This document shows positions 27,111-37,060 of a DNA stretch of 64,000 bases, one piece after another (the first letter of the stretch is position 1; every line of letters begins with the position of its first letter). Position numbers and translations under genes: made by a program. The stretch lies in NCBI RefSeq assembly GCF_000236705.1, contig NC_016599.1:1240001-1304000 (forward strand), written 5' to 3'. This stretch comes from Owenweeksia hongkongensis DSM 17368 (lineage in GTDB: Bacteria > Bacteroidota > Bacteroidia > Flavobacteriales > Schleiferiaceae). Below the pieces are notes generated by a model. The model was not told where the DNA came from and did not search any database. It saw only the letters and a program-made list of their open reading frames with translations.

Positions 27111-27929
27111 CTAGTATTGTTCTTTCTCGTTCGGAAAGTCTGAAGACTTCACATCTGTAATATAGTTCTGTACGGCACCATTTATATCTTCATAAAGGTT
27201 AAGATACCTACGTAAGAATCTTGGGTGAAACTCATGAGTCATTCCCAGCATATCATGCAATACCAGCACTTGGCCATCTACATCGCCACCAGCACCAATA
27301 CCTATCACGGGAATAGAAATAGCTTTCGCTACTTTAGCGGCAAGCTTAGCTGGAATTTTTTCTAACACTAAGGCAAAACAACCGGCTTCCTCCAATTTCT
27401 TAGCATCCGAAATTAACTTTTCCGCCTCTTCTTCCTCTTTTGCTCTTACAGTATATGTTCCAAATTTGTAGATTGACTGTGGAGTCAACCCCAAATGACC
27501 CATCACAGGAATACCAGCAGTCAAAATTCTCCTTACTGAAGTAAGAACCTCTACTCCACCTTCCAATTTTACAGCATGAGCGCCACTCTCCTTCATTATT
27601 TTAATAGAAGAGTTAAGGGCTGTTTTGGAATTTCCCTGATAACTACCAAAAGGAAGATCCACCACCACAAGGGCTCTTTCTACTGCTCGAACCACTGAAC
27701 TGGCGTGATAAATCATTTGATCTAAAGTAATGGGGAGTGTGGTTTCATGACCAGCCATCACATTAGAAGCAGAATCACCAACTAATATTACATCAATCCC
27801 TGCACTATCAATTATTTTGGCAAGAGTAAAATCATAGGCGGTAAGCATAGATATCTTCTCACCATTTTGCTTCATCTCCTGCACGGAATTGGTAGTTACT
27901 TTCTTAAAATCTGACTTTGCGACTGACAT
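27111..27929 (-). CDS. panB: 3-methyl-2-oxobutanoate hydroxymethyltransferase
   Basis: A 272-residue PanB, the first enzyme of pantothenate (vitamin B5, then coenzyme A) synthesis, adding a hydroxymethyl group from methylene-THF to ketoisovalerate. Visible are the metal-site segment [45 protein letters not shown] and [21 protein letters not shown]. Length fits the family. It is the first gene ahead of rluA-like. Confidence 0.97.
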   Translation of the reverse strand: MSVAKSDFKKVTTNSVQEMKQNGEKISMLTAYDFTLAKIIDSAGIDVILVGDSASNVMAGHETTLPITLDQMIYHASSVVRAVERALVVVDLPFGSYQGNSKTALNSSIKIMKESGAHAVKLEGGVEVLTSVRRILTAGIPVMGHLGLTPQSIYKFGTYTVRAKEEEEAEKLISDAKKLEEAGCFALVLEKIPAKLAAKVAKAISIPVIGIGAGGDVDGQVLVLHDMLGMTHEFHPRFLRRYLNLYEDINGAVQNYITDVKSSDFPNEKEQY

Positions 27930-27955
27930 AATATTTTTTTAGAGCTACAAAATTA

Positions 27956-27963
27956 TACTTTTG
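27956..27963 (+). promoter_or_regulatory. -7 box TACTTTTG upstream of the 28031 lipoprotein gene
   Basis: Matches TAnnTTTG on the plus strand in the panB/28031 divergent region. It is about 68 bases ahead of the start codon and no clear -33 motif is seen. Confidence 0.35.
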
Positions 27964-28030
27964 CGGCAGAAGGCCGTTATTTTAAATATTTATCAGGCCA
28001 CCCTATTTCGACTTAGCAGTCTATGAATAA

Positions 28031-29158
28031 ATGATTATGTCAAAAAAACGGATGAAGTACTTAACTATATTTTCCCTTCTAGCTTTTATCACCTTGTTTT
28101 CGTCATCATGTGATAACGACTTTAATATTAATGACGATTGGGCAGATATAACAGTGGTGTATGGTTTATTAGACCCTGCTGCTGATACCAACTGGATTCG
28201 CGTGCAAAGAGCTTATCTTGGAGAAGCCGCTGCATCAGCTTCTTATGGAGAGCCAGATTCAGTTTATTATGATACTACTGCCATTTCAGTTTACCTGGAG
28301 GCTTATTCACGTGGTGCTGATGGTTCTTTAGGAACCCCAGTAAATACTATCTTTTTGAAACCTGACTTTACAAGTAGAAAACTTGATGATGGCATTTACA
28401 GTACAGACGACTTTCGCCTATACCGCACAACCGAAACCATAGAAGAGGATAAAACCTACAAACTTGTGGTAGAAAAGAGCAATGCTAAACACCCTGAAGC
28501 ATCTTCAATAACAGAAATTGTAGGTATTCAGCAATCCAGTAATTCTGGGTTTAGATTTGTATTACCAAACCCTAATGTAATCGCAGCACGTACCTTTAAT
28601 GGCAATTTAAAGTGGTATCAAAGTGATCAGGCTGAAATTTATGAGGTTGATGTTTACTTTTACTATAAAGAAGTGAATCGCCAAACTGGTGCTGTTGAGC
28701 ATTTAGTGCAAAAGCTAGACTACACTACTATTGAAGGAGCCCAAATCCCAGCTGACCCATTTGAAACTATTGATGTAGATGGTTCGCCTAATAATATTTA
28801 CACTCTACTTGCAAGCAACTTACCTGAACTAAAACCAAATACTCTACGATTTTTCAAAAGCTTTACTGTTATTATATGGGCCGGTGGAGAAGATTTAGCA
28901 AAGTACATTGACCTTAACAGACCAACTGAAGGAGTTAACAACAGTAAGCCTGAATTTCCAGACATTGAGAACGGTACGGGCTTATTTTCATCGCGCACAA
29001 GCATTATGCTTGACGAAGTTGCAATGAGCCAGCAAATGGCTACCACCTACTATTTATCCAGTACACTTTGCGAAAAAGGATTTGCCATAGTAACAAGTGG
29101 CGACACTTGCTATTGCGAGCGCATTCCTGGTATCGGGCCTGAGCGCGTATGTGACTAA
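28031..29158 (+). CDS. Large lipoprotein, possibly DUF4249-like, function unknown
   Basis: A 375-residue lipoprotein with lipobox SSSC and a long acidic mature part. The early stretch ITVVYGLLDPAADTNWIRVQRAYLG and later GIYSTDDF/TYKLVVEKSNAKHPEASSITEIVG resemble the layout of Bacteroidota lipoproteins tied to TonB-dependent transporters (DUF4249), but the match is loose. A Cys-rich C-terminus (CEKGFAIVTSGDTCYC...VCD) suggests disulfides. A second in-frame ATG lies at 28037. It is followed by a strong terminator. Confidence 0.75.
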   Translation: MIMSKKRMKYLTIFSLLAFITLFSSSCDNDFNINDDWADITVVYGLLDPAADTNWIRVQRAYLGEAAASASYGEPDSVYYDTTAISVYLEAYSRGADGSLGTPVNTIFLKPDFTSRKLDDGIYSTDDFRLYRTTETIEEDKTYKLVVEKSNAKHPEASSITEIVGIQQSSNSGFRFVLPNPNVIAARTFNGNLKWYQSDQAEIYEVDVYFYYKEVNRQTGAVEHLVQKLDYTTIEGAQIPADPFETIDVDGSPNNIYTLLASNLPELKPNTLRFFKSFTVIIWAGGEDLAKYIDLNRPTEGVNNSKPEFPDIENGTGLFSSRTSIMLDEVAMSQQMATTYYLSSTLCEKGFAIVTSGDTCYCERIPGIGPERVCD

Positions 29159-29210
29159 TAAAAACTGACAGATAGACATTTTCGATATTTCAATGTCTGA
29201 CGTAAATAAT

Positions 29211-29243
29211 AGAAACCCTGACAAAACTGTCAGGGTTTCTTAT
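29211..29243 (+). terminator. Rho-independent terminator
   Basis: Perfect 13-base arms AGAAACCCTGACA / TGTCAGGGTTTCT around AAAC, then TTATTTAT. Confidence 0.88.
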
Positions 29244-29316
29244 TTATATGCCACTGGCATAATGCTTGACATTAGCTGAGCAAGAATTTGAATAACCAAG
29301 ATTTAAATAAACAATA

Positions 29317-31227
29317 ATGGGAAAGATCATAGGAATAGACTTGGGTACTACCAACTCCTGCGTAGCCGTAATGGAAGGTAATGAGCCAGTAGTAATCCCT
29401 AACAGCGAAGGAAAACGCACCACACCATCAATCATTGCATTTGTGGAAGGTGGCGAACGTAAAGTAGGTGATCCCGCAAAAAGACAAGCTATTACAAACC
29501 CACAAAAAACTATCTCTTCAATCAAGAGATTTATGGGTTCTTCTTTTAGCGAAGTTGAAAAAGAAAAAGATCGCGTATCATATAAACTTGTGAAAGGTGA
29601 AAACAACACCCCACGTGTAGATATTGACGGTAGAATGTATACTCCTCAGGAGCTTTCAGCAATGGTGCTTCAAAAAATGAAGAAAACTGCTGAAGATTAC
29701 CTAGGAACAACTGTAGACGAAGCGGTTATCACGGTACCAGCATACTTTAACGACTCTCAGCGCCAAGCTACTAAAGAAGCTGGTGAGATTGCAGGTCTTA
29801 AAGTAAGACGTATTATTAACGAACCTACAGCCGCATCTTTGGCTTACGGTATCGACAAAAAAGGTATTGACCAAAAAGTAGTAGTATTTGACTGCGGTGG
29901 TGGTACGCATGATGTATCTATCCTTGAACTAGGAGATGGTGTATTTGAAGTACTTTCAACAGACGGAGATACTCACCTTGGTGGTGATGACTTTGACCAA
30001 GTACTTATTGACTGGTTGGCAGACGAGTTTAAGAGCGAAGAAGACATGGATCTTAAGAAAGACCCAATGGCACTTCAACGTCTTAAAGAAGCTGCTGAGA
30101 AAGCTAAGATTGAGCTTTCATCGTCAAACTCTACTGAAATCAACTTGCCATACATTACAGCAACAGCTAGTGGTCCTAAGCACTTAGTGCGTACGCTTAG
30201 CCGTAGCAAGTTTGAGCAATTGGTAGACAGCCTTGTAAAGAGAACTATCGCTCCTTGCGAAAATGCTCTTAAGCAAGCTGGACTTTCTAAGTCTGACATT
30301 GACCAGGTAATTCTTGTAGGTGGTAGTACTCGTATTCCTGCTGTACAGGATGCTGTAAAAAACTTCTTTGGAAAAGAGCCTTCAAAAGGTGTAAACCCTG
30401 ATGAAGTGGTAGCTTTAGGTGCTGCTATTCAAGGTGGTGTTTTGGCTGGTGATGTAAAAGATGTATTGCTTCTTGATGTTACTCCACTATCACTAGGTAT
30501 CGAAACTATGGGTGGTGTATTGACTAAATTGATCGAAGCAAACACAACTATCCCTACCAAAAAGTCAGAGACATTCTCTACTGCCAGCGATAATCAGCCT
30601 TCTGTAGAAATTCACGTTCTACAAGGTGAGCGCCCAATGGCTAAGGATAACAAGACAATTGGAAGATTCCACTTGGCAGATATTCCACCAGCACCAAGAG
30701 GTGTACCTCAAATTGAAGTAACATTTGACATTGATGCTAACGGTATCTTGCATGTAGCTGCTAAGGATAAAGCTACCGGTAAAGAGCAAAGCATCCGCAT
30801 CGAAGCTTCTTCAGGATTGAGCCAGGAAGAAATCGAAAAAATGAAGCAGGAAGCTGAAGCAAATGCTGATGCTGACAATGCTGCAAAAGAGAAAGTAGAT
30901 AAGCTAAATGCTGCTGACGGAATGGTTTTCCAAACTGAAAAGCAACTTAAAGAATTTGGCGACAAGCTTTCTGCTGATAAAAAAGAGCCTATTGAAAGCG
31001 CTTTGACCGAGCTTAAAACCGCTCACCAAAGCCAAGACATTGCTGCAATTGACGCTGCAATGGAGAAAATCAACGAGGCTTGGAAAAATGCTTCTGAAGA
31101 AATGTACAAAGCACAAGAAGGTGCTCAAGGCCAGCCGGGCGATGCCGCTCCAGGTGCCGAGGGTGAAGCTTCTGCTGATGATGTGACTGACGTAGAATTT
31201 GAAGAAGTAGACGAAGAGAAGAAGTAG
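29317..31227 (+). CDS. dnaK: Molecular chaperone DnaK (Hsp70)
   Basis: A 636-residue Hsp70 with the phosphate-1 motif [11 protein letters not shown] at the start, [17 protein letters not shown] (phosphate 2), and [11 protein letters not shown] (adenosine). The substrate domain begins near [17 protein letters not shown], and the lid ends [15 protein letters not shown]. It folds and protects proteins with DnaJ and GrpE, which are not adjacent here. It has its own transcription unit between two terminators; no CIRCE element was noticed upstream. Confidence 0.98.
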   Translation: MGKIIGIDLGTTNSCVAVMEGNEPVVIPNSEGKRTTPSIIAFVEGGERKVGDPAKRQAITNPQKTISSIKRFMGSSFSEVEKEKDRVSYKLVKGENNTPRVDIDGRMYTPQELSAMVLQKMKKTAEDYLGTTVDEAVITVPAYFNDSQRQATKEAGEIAGLKVRRIINEPTAASLAYGIDKKGIDQKVVVFDCGGGTHDVSILELGDGVFEVLSTDGDTHLGGDDFDQVLIDWLADEFKSEEDMDLKKDPMALQRLKEAAEKAKIELSSSNSTEINLPYITATASGPKHLVRTLSRSKFEQLVDSLVKRTIAPCENALKQAGLSKSDIDQVILVGGSTRIPAVQDAVKNFFGKEPSKGVNPDEVVALGAAIQGGVLAGDVKDVLLLDVTPLSLGIETMGGVLTKLIEANTTIPTKKSETFSTASDNQPSVEIHVLQGERPMAKDNKTIGRFHLADIPPAPRGVPQIEVTFDIDANGILHVAAKDKATGKEQSIRIEASSGLSQEEIEKMKQEAEANADADNAAKEKVDKLNAADGMVFQTEKQLKEFGDKLSADKKEPIESALTELKTAHQSQDIAAIDAAMEKINEAWKNASEEMYKAQEGAQGQPGDAAPGAEGEASADDVTDVEFEEVDEEKK

Positions 31228-31270
31228 TCTTTTGAGTATTGAGTAGTTAGTACTGAGTATTTAGACAGCT
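31228..31270. repeat. GAGTAGTTAGTACTGAGTAT-type tract after dnaK
   Basis: Starts just after the dnaK stop and contains GAGTATTGAGTAGTTAGTAC, a degenerate copy of the purine-rich motif found at other 3' ends in this window. Confidence 0.4.
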
Positions 31271-31287
31271 GCACTTTATAAATAAAT

Positions 31288-31320
31288 AAACCCCGTTTCG
31301 ATTACTCGAGACGGGGTTTT
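31288..31320. terminator. Rho-independent terminator after dnaK
   Basis: AAACCCCGT / ACGGGGTTT arms with an inner CGA/TCG pairing and flanking A and T runs; probably bidirectional between dnaK and the convergent LamG gene. Confidence 0.85.
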
Positions 31321-31340
31321 GTATTTATAGGGATTGAGTC

Positions 31341-32300
31341 CTAATCCTTGTAAAATATTTTCTTCGCCACTATGCTTTCATCAGAAAGTAAAGAAAGTAA
31401 GTAGCCTCCTTTGGGAAGCGAGGAAATGTCTACTTCCAAAACCTCATCACCTGACACAAGCCCCGAAAACACCTTCTTACCTCCCATATCAAGTACCTGA
31501 TACTGATGGATTCCTTCCAAATCACCATCCACAGACAAATGGTTAGAAGCTGGATTTGGATAAATCTTAAAGTCTATTGTAGAAAATTCTTTGATGTCAA
31601 TAGAGTGGGTATAGAGAACGTTTATCTCGGCAGGGGTTAATACTCGATTGTAGATGAGGATGTAGTCCATTGAGCCTTCAAAGTGATGACCTGCATAACT
31701 ATTTCTTCCTATTTCTACATCAGCTGAAGTTACGGCCGATTTTGCTGAATTGAAGGTATTACATGATTTCGTCTTTAAACCGTTTATCCAGATATTCACT
31801 TGACTACTAGCTCCTTCAACCGAAACAACACAAAAATTCCAATCGTAAATCTTTATGCTCAGGCTATCTTCCATACAATCGTAAGTTGAATAATTTTTTT
31901 CACTTCCAAAGTCCATGAAACCGTTTAACATTCTTATTCCCCAATCCTTATTAGGATCATTTAGAAACTTTGAAATTATGGGTCTGTTTCCAGAGAATTC
32001 TTCAGGTTTAAACCAAAAAGCAAATGAGAACATAATATTAGGCCCTCCTTTTAAAGCAGTTTTGTCCAGCACTTGAATATAGCTCTGCCCATCAAAGTGA
32101 TAAGCCTCATTCGGTTGTCCAAAGCGGTTGGTGTCCAACTGCATATTACCAACCGTGGTGCCGTGATAGGAACTTCCAGAAGTATCCAATGGATTCCCAT
32201 CCATAGGGTAAGCGGCAATTAAACCTTGGCTAAGGTTTACCTGGGCGTACATCTGTGAGAAGCCAAGGATGAGTGAAATAAAAAATAATTTTGTCTTCAT
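31341..32300 (-). CDS. Secreted LamG (concanavalin-like) domain protein with T9SS sorting tail
   Basis: A 319-residue protein with a signal peptide, then a LamG/concanavalin-like domain (about 25-225: LIAAYPMDGNPLDTSG, YHFDGQSYIQV, FWFKPEEF, MDYILIYNRVLTPAEINVLY), and a C-terminal type IX secretion signal (FKIYPNPASNHLSV ... GGYLLSLLS...VAKKIFYKD). The product is likely exported by the gliding-associated T9SS and attached or released at the surface. The ligand is probably a carbohydrate, but this is inference. Confidence 0.92.
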   Translation of the reverse strand: MKTKLFFISLILGFSQMYAQVNLSQGLIAAYPMDGNPLDTSGSSYHGTTVGNMQLDTNRFGQPNEAYHFDGQSYIQVLDKTALKGGPNIMFSFAFWFKPEEFSGNRPIISKFLNDPNKDWGIRMLNGFMDFGSEKNYSTYDCMEDSLSIKIYDWNFCVVSVEGASSQVNIWINGLKTKSCNTFNSAKSAVTSADVEIGRNSYAGHHFEGSMDYILIYNRVLTPAEINVLYTHSIDIKEFSTIDFKIYPNPASNHLSVDGDLEGIHQYQVLDMGGKKVFSGLVSGDEVLEVDISSLPKGGYLLSLLSDESIVAKKIFYKD

Positions 32301-32427
32301 GGTTAAAGGTTTATTGGTTTTTAAAGCATTATAAATCTATACATTTAGGAGCAAAATGCCTGCTTATCAAGAAGGTTAAATAATATTTTTACCACCCAAT
32401 TTCACAAATCAACTCATTAACCAATCC

Positions 32428-32967
32428 ATGGACCTCCTCTCCCAACTTTACCAAATTATAAATCAAACACCGGATTCATGGAAAGGTGAGCTTTCGCTAA
32501 AGCGGAATGAATACCTGAAGGTAAAAGGAAGTACAGACACCAATTTGTATTATGTAAAATCCGGTTGTTCGCGAGTGTTTATAGAAGATGAATTTGAGGA
32601 ACACACCATCCGCTTTGGTTATGAAGGAAATTTTATTGCCGCCCTGGATTCACACATTACGGAAAAGCCCTCCCCTTTTTATATTCAAGCTCTTCGCAAA
32701 ACGGAGCTGAAGGTGATTAGCAAAGAGACTTTTATGCAAATCATAAATAGCAAAACAGAGTATTTACAACTTTGGCAGCAAATGCTCGCTGGTTTGATTT
32801 ATCAGCAGCTTGAGCGCGAAGTAGATATCCTCACCCATTCTCCTGCTGAGCGATATAGAAGAGTTTTGGAGCGCAGCCCTCAGCTGTTTCAAGAGGTACC
32901 GGCCAAGTATATTGCCTCTTATTTACGGATGACTCCTGAAACACTCTCTCGCCTCAAGAAATCTTGA
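32428..32967 (+). CDS. Crp/Fnr-family transcriptional regulator
   Basis: A 179-residue regulator with an N-terminal cNMP-binding-like beta-barrel (YLKVKGSTDTNLYYVKSGCSRVFI) and a C-terminal winged helix (KYIASYLRMTPETLSRLKK). It belongs to the short Bacteroidota clade that usually does not bind cAMP. It is 57 bases ahead of the DinB gene, which is a plausible target. Confidence 0.9.
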   Translation: MDLLSQLYQIINQTPDSWKGELSLKRNEYLKVKGSTDTNLYYVKSGCSRVFIEDEFEEHTIRFGYEGNFIAALDSHITEKPSPFYIQALRKTELKVISKETFMQIINSKTEYLQLWQQMLAGLIYQQLEREVDILTHSPAERYRRVLERSPQLFQEVPAKYIASYLRMTPETLSRLKKS

Positions 32968-33024
32968 TTTCAATCAATGTTTACTTTTTCGGCAATCGTG
33001 ACCTTTGAATAAATTCAAAAAGAC

Positions 33025-33621
33025 ATGAAGATTTCACAAGAAGAACTAATTGATGATTTAGTAAACAGAACCCATAAAATTCTGAATGAAGCTGAGGAAT
33101 TAAAAGAGCTTTCGGAAAAAGCCTTGCAGTGGCGGCAAGCCCCAGAAAGCTGGAGTGTATTGGAATGTCTCGAACACCTAAATCTTTATGGTCAGTTTTA
33201 CCTTCCAGAAATTACAAAGCGTTTGAATTCTGCAAAAGCCTCAAAACCTAATCAAATCTTTAAAAGCGGTTTATTAGGAAACTATTTTGCCTTGAGTATG
33301 CTTCCCAAAGAAAAGCTCAATACCATGAATACTTTTAAGAATATGAACCCTATTCATAGTACTTTGGGAAAAGATGTGATTGATGAATTTATCCTACAAC
33401 AAAAGAAAATGCTGAGCCTTTTGGAAGCTTGTCGCAAAATTGACCTCAACAAAACCAAAACATCCATCAGTATTTCGAGCTTTATAAAACTAAAATTGGG
33501 AGATACCCTGCGTGTGGTTATTTTTCATAATCAAAGACACATGGTTCAAATTGACGGTGTGCGTTTTTTAATCCCATCTACTAAAGATAGCCATCTAAAA
33601 TTGAAGTCTATGCGCATATGA
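33025..33621 (+). CDS. DinB/YfiT-family four-helix putative metal-dependent hydrolase
   Basis: A 198-residue DinB_2-type protein. The pattern APESWSVLECLEHLNLYGQFY gives the first His, and IFHNQRHMVQIDGVR gives the paired His residues of the metal site. Members transfer thiols or act as detoxifying enzymes. It probably forms a unit with the Crp regulator. Its last 27 bases overlap the convergent gene. Confidence 0.87.
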   Translation: MKISQEELIDDLVNRTHKILNEAEELKELSEKALQWRQAPESWSVLECLEHLNLYGQFYLPEITKRLNSAKASKPNQIFKSGLLGNYFALSMLPKEKLNTMNTFKNMNPIHSTLGKDVIDEFILQQKKMLSLLEACRKIDLNKTKTSISISSFIKLKLGDTLRVVIFHNQRHMVQIDGVRFLIPSTKDSHLKLKSMRI

Positions 33622-34545
33622 TCGCACATTCCATGCATAAATGAATAGAGGACTTGTATCCGATTCTGCGCCAGGTCTACCAATTCCAAGTGTAACTGCG
33701 TATGGATGCTTCCAGCCTTTTTGGGAAACTATAAAAACTGATTCTTCAATACTTCCATCTTTTGTTTTTTGCCAATTGAAAGGTTGAGACTTAATACCAT
33801 TTTCCATAAAGGTGAGCTTCCATCTTCCATTTACAAATGTGTCTATCTCCAGAGAAAAATCCATTTCCTGACCTTTATCATTGAGATATGGAATAGGTTC
33901 TTTTAGATTAAACATTTCTCTTTTTTCGAGAGGACTCGCTCCTGAAACCGGCCATATTTTTCCTTTAGTTGCATCTAATACTACCTTGCCAATGGCGGTA
34001 GACGGATTACCATAGGTTACTACCAATTCCCCTTCATCATTTCCTTCCAAGGAAAAATTCACTTTCAATGGCTTGTCTTTGTTAAGTCCATACAAGCGCC
34101 CCAGTGATGGAAATGACTCTATTAATTCTTTTATTGTTTCTGCATTTTGTCCCTTGAGATCGTGATAGTTTTCCGAAATTTTGACATTCACCCAATCTCC
34201 AGTAGAATCTATCTTAACTATTTCTAGTGGCAAAGTTGATTGTCTGGCCAAATCTATAAATGACTTATCTAGCGCAATTTCGCTAGAACGGCCTGCCATA
34301 TTGAGTGCAATAAAAATGCCTCCGGCTAGCAGTACCACCACCAAACCAGAAATAATCCACTTATAAATTCGATTGTCTGAAACTCTCTGCTTCATCTGCC
34401 CAAAAATCTGTTGATGCTCAGGACTCCATTCCGAACCAGCTTGAGACGCAACATATTGTTTTAGGGCCTCGAGATACTCATCTGTTTCCTTCTTATTATC
34501 GCCCTTTAACTGGTTTAATTTGGCTAATAGTTGAGTTATATCCAT
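33595..34545 (-). CDS. Membrane-anchored protein of unknown function
   Basis: A 316-residue protein from the ATG at 34545 (an extra 12 residues to 34581 look non-coding). The cytoplasmic N-terminus is Lys-rich, one membrane helix spans about 66-88 (WIISGLVVVLLAGGIFIALN), and a long soluble beta-rich domain follows. No family recognised. It could be an anti-sigma-type membrane sensor, but no sigma factor is adjacent. The 3' end overlaps the DinB gene tail-to-tail. Confidence 0.75.
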   Translation of the reverse strand: MDITQLLAKLNQLKGDNKKETDEYLEALKQYVASQAGSEWSPEHQQIFGQMKQRVSDNRIYKWIISGLVVVLLAGGIFIALNMAGRSSEIALDKSFIDLARQSTLPLEIVKIDSTGDWVNVKISENYHDLKGQNAETIKELIESFPSLGRLYGLNKDKPLKVNFSLEGNDEGELVVTYGNPSTAIGKVVLDATKGKIWPVSGASPLEKREMFNLKEPIPYLNDKGQEMDFSLEIDTFVNGRWKLTFMENGIKSQPFNWQKTKDGSIEESVFIVSQKGWKHPYAVTLGIGRPGAESDTSPLFIYAWNVRSYAHRLQF

Positions 34546-34654
34546 AGTCTCGGTTTGTATGGGTAAAGTAAACAAAATCATCTTTCCTAAATCTCAAGCG
34601 CCACATGGCTACTGGCAGAAAATAATTCTCTAAATTCATAAAAAAGCTTTAGAG

Positions 34655-35494
34655 ATGAAAAAGTTGGCCATGCTCCTTATTCGCGGCTCAGGTTCCCCTG
34701 GATTTGAAAGTCAGGAAGAGTTTTTAAATAAATTCTTTAAGCAATTGCAAAGAAAAGGTATGCCCCGCGAAGCCATTGAATATGAGTTTCTGGATTGGTA
34801 CACACCATTAGAATCTCAACAACTAGAGCTTTTGAAAAGGCTGGAAAAAAGTGAAACCCCGGTTAAAGGGATGGCTCTCCGCACATTTCTGCTCACCAAC
34901 ATTGCCGACTTAATCAATTACCGAGGCGGAAGTGTTTTCAATAGCATTTCCTATTTAGAAGTACACAAGGCTGTTCATAAAAACATAAAAGACCTGCAAG
35001 CACGGGTAGCCCCAGATACTCCGTTGGTCATCATTGCGTCCTCCATGGGTACGGAGATAATAAACAACCATATTTGGGATAGACAACATTGGGCTGACAA
35101 GCACAATAATGAACCTGACCCTTTTGGCTCAACTCCTTTTGAAAGACTGGAAACACTTATTGGCTTTTTTACTTTAGGAAACAACATTCCCATTTTTGCC
35201 TCTACCTATAATTTGGATGACCTGCAGCCCATTTCCTTTCCAGGAAAAGCCCTTACCAACCAACATAAAGCACGTAGCTTTTGGGAAAACATTTATGACA
35301 AAAATGACCCGATGGGCTACCCTATTAAGTTCATTAACACGAATTATAAGCTTTCTCCTTTAAAGGACATTGAGATAAATGTGGGCGGTTTGCTTACTTT
35401 TTGGAATCTAGGTTCACATCTTAAATATTGGTCATCCAACAGATTGCGCAAGCACATCGTCAACAGAGTTTATAATCTATGGGAGATTTTATAA
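34655..35494 (+). CDS. Alpha/beta hydrolase-like protein of unknown function
   Basis: A 279-residue soluble protein that begins like an alpha/beta hydrolase (LAMLLIRGSGSPGF) and has LVIIASSMGTEII where a GxSxG nucleophile elbow would be. The Ser is present but the first Gly is Ala (ASSMG). No obvious catalytic Asp and His pair was traced, so it may be inactive or a different fold. I recall similar proteins scattered across bacteria as hypothetical proteins. Confidence 0.8.
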   Translation: MKKLAMLLIRGSGSPGFESQEEFLNKFFKQLQRKGMPREAIEYEFLDWYTPLESQQLELLKRLEKSETPVKGMALRTFLLTNIADLINYRGGSVFNSISYLEVHKAVHKNIKDLQARVAPDTPLVIIASSMGTEIINNHIWDRQHWADKHNNEPDPFGSTPFERLETLIGFFTLGNNIPIFASTYNLDDLQPISFPGKALTNQHKARSFWENIYDKNDPMGYPIKFINTNYKLSPLKDIEINVGGLLTFWNLGSHLKYWSSNRLRKHIVNRVYNLWEIL

Positions 35495-35538
35495 TTCCAC
35501 TCGTCTACTCCAGTTGATTTGTCGAATTTTGCTCATCT

Positions 35539-36342
35539 ATGACGAAGTATTACTATCTCATCCGTATCCAATACCTTGGATTTAGATATCATGGCTGGGC
35601 CACACAAAAGCATCATAAAACCGTGCAAAGCATGGTGGACAAAACAGTAGCTTTTGTTCTCGGCCACGATGATTTTAGAACAATGGGAGGCAGCCGTACT
35701 GATTCTAAAGTATCGGCCAATGAGATGGCTTTTCAGCTATTTACCAAAGAGCCGCTAGATTGCAAATCATTCCTTAAGGATTTTGACACCAACCTTCCCA
35801 CCGACATTCGTGCCTTGGGTATGGAAGAAGTCGATTCCAAATTCAACATAATACAAGCCCCTCGCCTTAAGGAATACCTCTATTTATTTTCCTTTGGGGA
35901 GAAAGCACATCCTTTTAGCGCATCCTTAGTTTCCACCTTTCCAGGAAATTTAGACATAGAACTGATGAAACAAGGAGCCAAATTGTACCAAGGCACTAAA
36001 AACTTTAAAGCTTACTGCGCCAGTCCAAAAGAAAACCAGCAGTTTACCAGAGAAATTCTTTTGAGCCAAATTGAGGAAAACACAGAATACACGGCCAGTT
36101 TTTTTCCAAAAGACACTTACGCATTTAAAGTTCAGGGTAAAGGTTTTCTACGTTATCAAATACGTTTGATGATGGCACAGCTTGTTCGCCTTGGGCGTAA
36201 TGAAATTACGCTTGATGAAATGAAGCAATCTCTTAATGGTGAAAATGAACAGCATATTCCTAGCATTGCACCAGCTTCAGCTTTAATACTTCAAAAAACG
36301 GTTTTTGACTCTTCCTCTAAAAAAGATCAAAATCAGAATTAG
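35539..36342 (+). CDS. TruA-like tRNA pseudouridine synthase (divergent)
   Basis: A 267-residue TruA-family protein: YYYLIRIQYLGFRYHGWATQK, then GGSRTDSKVSA with catalytic Asp55, where canonical TruA has GRTDxGVHA. Other family elements are FKAYCASPKE and FLRYQIRLMMAQLVRLG. TruA makes pseudouridine at positions 38-40 of tRNA. The variant motif suggests a paralogue with a possibly different target, and a standard truA may lie elsewhere. Confidence 0.88.
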   Translation: MTKYYYLIRIQYLGFRYHGWATQKHHKTVQSMVDKTVAFVLGHDDFRTMGGSRTDSKVSANEMAFQLFTKEPLDCKSFLKDFDTNLPTDIRALGMEEVDSKFNIIQAPRLKEYLYLFSFGEKAHPFSASLVSTFPGNLDIELMKQGAKLYQGTKNFKAYCASPKENQQFTREILLSQIEENTEYTASFFPKDTYAFKVQGKGFLRYQIRLMMAQLVRLGRNEITLDEMKQSLNGENEQHIPSIAPASALILQKTVFDSSSKKDQNQN

Positions 36343-36436
36343 ATAAGCTTTATCGAATCTCCAATAAAACTGCTTCGATATTCAAACATTGACACCTACC
36401 TTTGGTTAAATTCAAAAACAATAAACCAACATAATA

Positions 36437-36934
36437 ATGGCACAAATAACATTAGGCGGAAAGCCTGCGAATACATCAGGAAACATCCCTCAAAAAGGTG
36501 ATGGGTTAAAAGATTTTAAATTGGTAAATCCATCCATGGAAACCAAAACCCTGAACGATTATAAGGGCAAGAAATTGGTTCTAAACATTTTCCCTAGTGT
36601 GGATACCGGAATATGCGCCAAGTCTGTGCATGAGTTCAACAAAAGGGCTGGATCTGCTGACAACACAATGGTGCTAAACATTAGCAAAGATTTGCCATTT
36701 GCGCAAAAACGCTTTTGTGGAGCTGAAGGGTTGGAAAATGTAGAAATGCTTTCTGATTACCGTTTTAATCAATTTGACGAAGGTTATCATACCCAAATCA
36801 CCGATGGTGCTTTTGAAGGATTGATGAGCCGCGTGGTAATTGTAGCTGACGAAAACGGAACAGTACAATACTCCGAACAAGTACCAGAAGTTGGACAAGA
36901 GCCAGATTATGAAAGTGCTTTGAAGCATTTATAG
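36437..36934 (+). CDS. tpx: Thiol peroxidase Tpx
   Basis: A 165-residue atypical 2-Cys peroxiredoxin. The peroxidatic Cys60 is in FPSVDTGICAKSV and the resolving Cys94 in QKRFCGAEG, close to Cys61 and Cys95 of E. coli Tpx. It reduces peroxides, with thioredoxin as reductant. The gene stands alone with a strong terminator. Confidence 0.97.
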   Translation: MAQITLGGKPANTSGNIPQKGDGLKDFKLVNPSMETKTLNDYKGKKLVLNIFPSVDTGICAKSVHEFNKRAGSADNTMVLNISKDLPFAQKRFCGAEGLENVEMLSDYRFNQFDEGYHTQITDGAFEGLMSRVVIVADENGTVQYSEQVPEVGQEPDYESALKHL

Positions 36935-36956
36935 TTTTCAACTAAAGAGACTTTAG

Positions 36957-36990
36957 AATCCGATTGATACTCTTCAATCGGATTTTTTAT
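36957..36990 (+). terminator. Rho-independent terminator after tpx
   Basis: Perfect 11-base arms AATCCGATTGA / TCAATCGGATT with a 6-base loop, then TTTTTAT. Confidence 0.88.
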
Positions 36991-37060
36991 TGCTTACAAT
37001 TCCCTATTTGAAAATGGATAGTAGATTTGAATTCTGTAAAAATCTTGCCCCTAGTATTTC

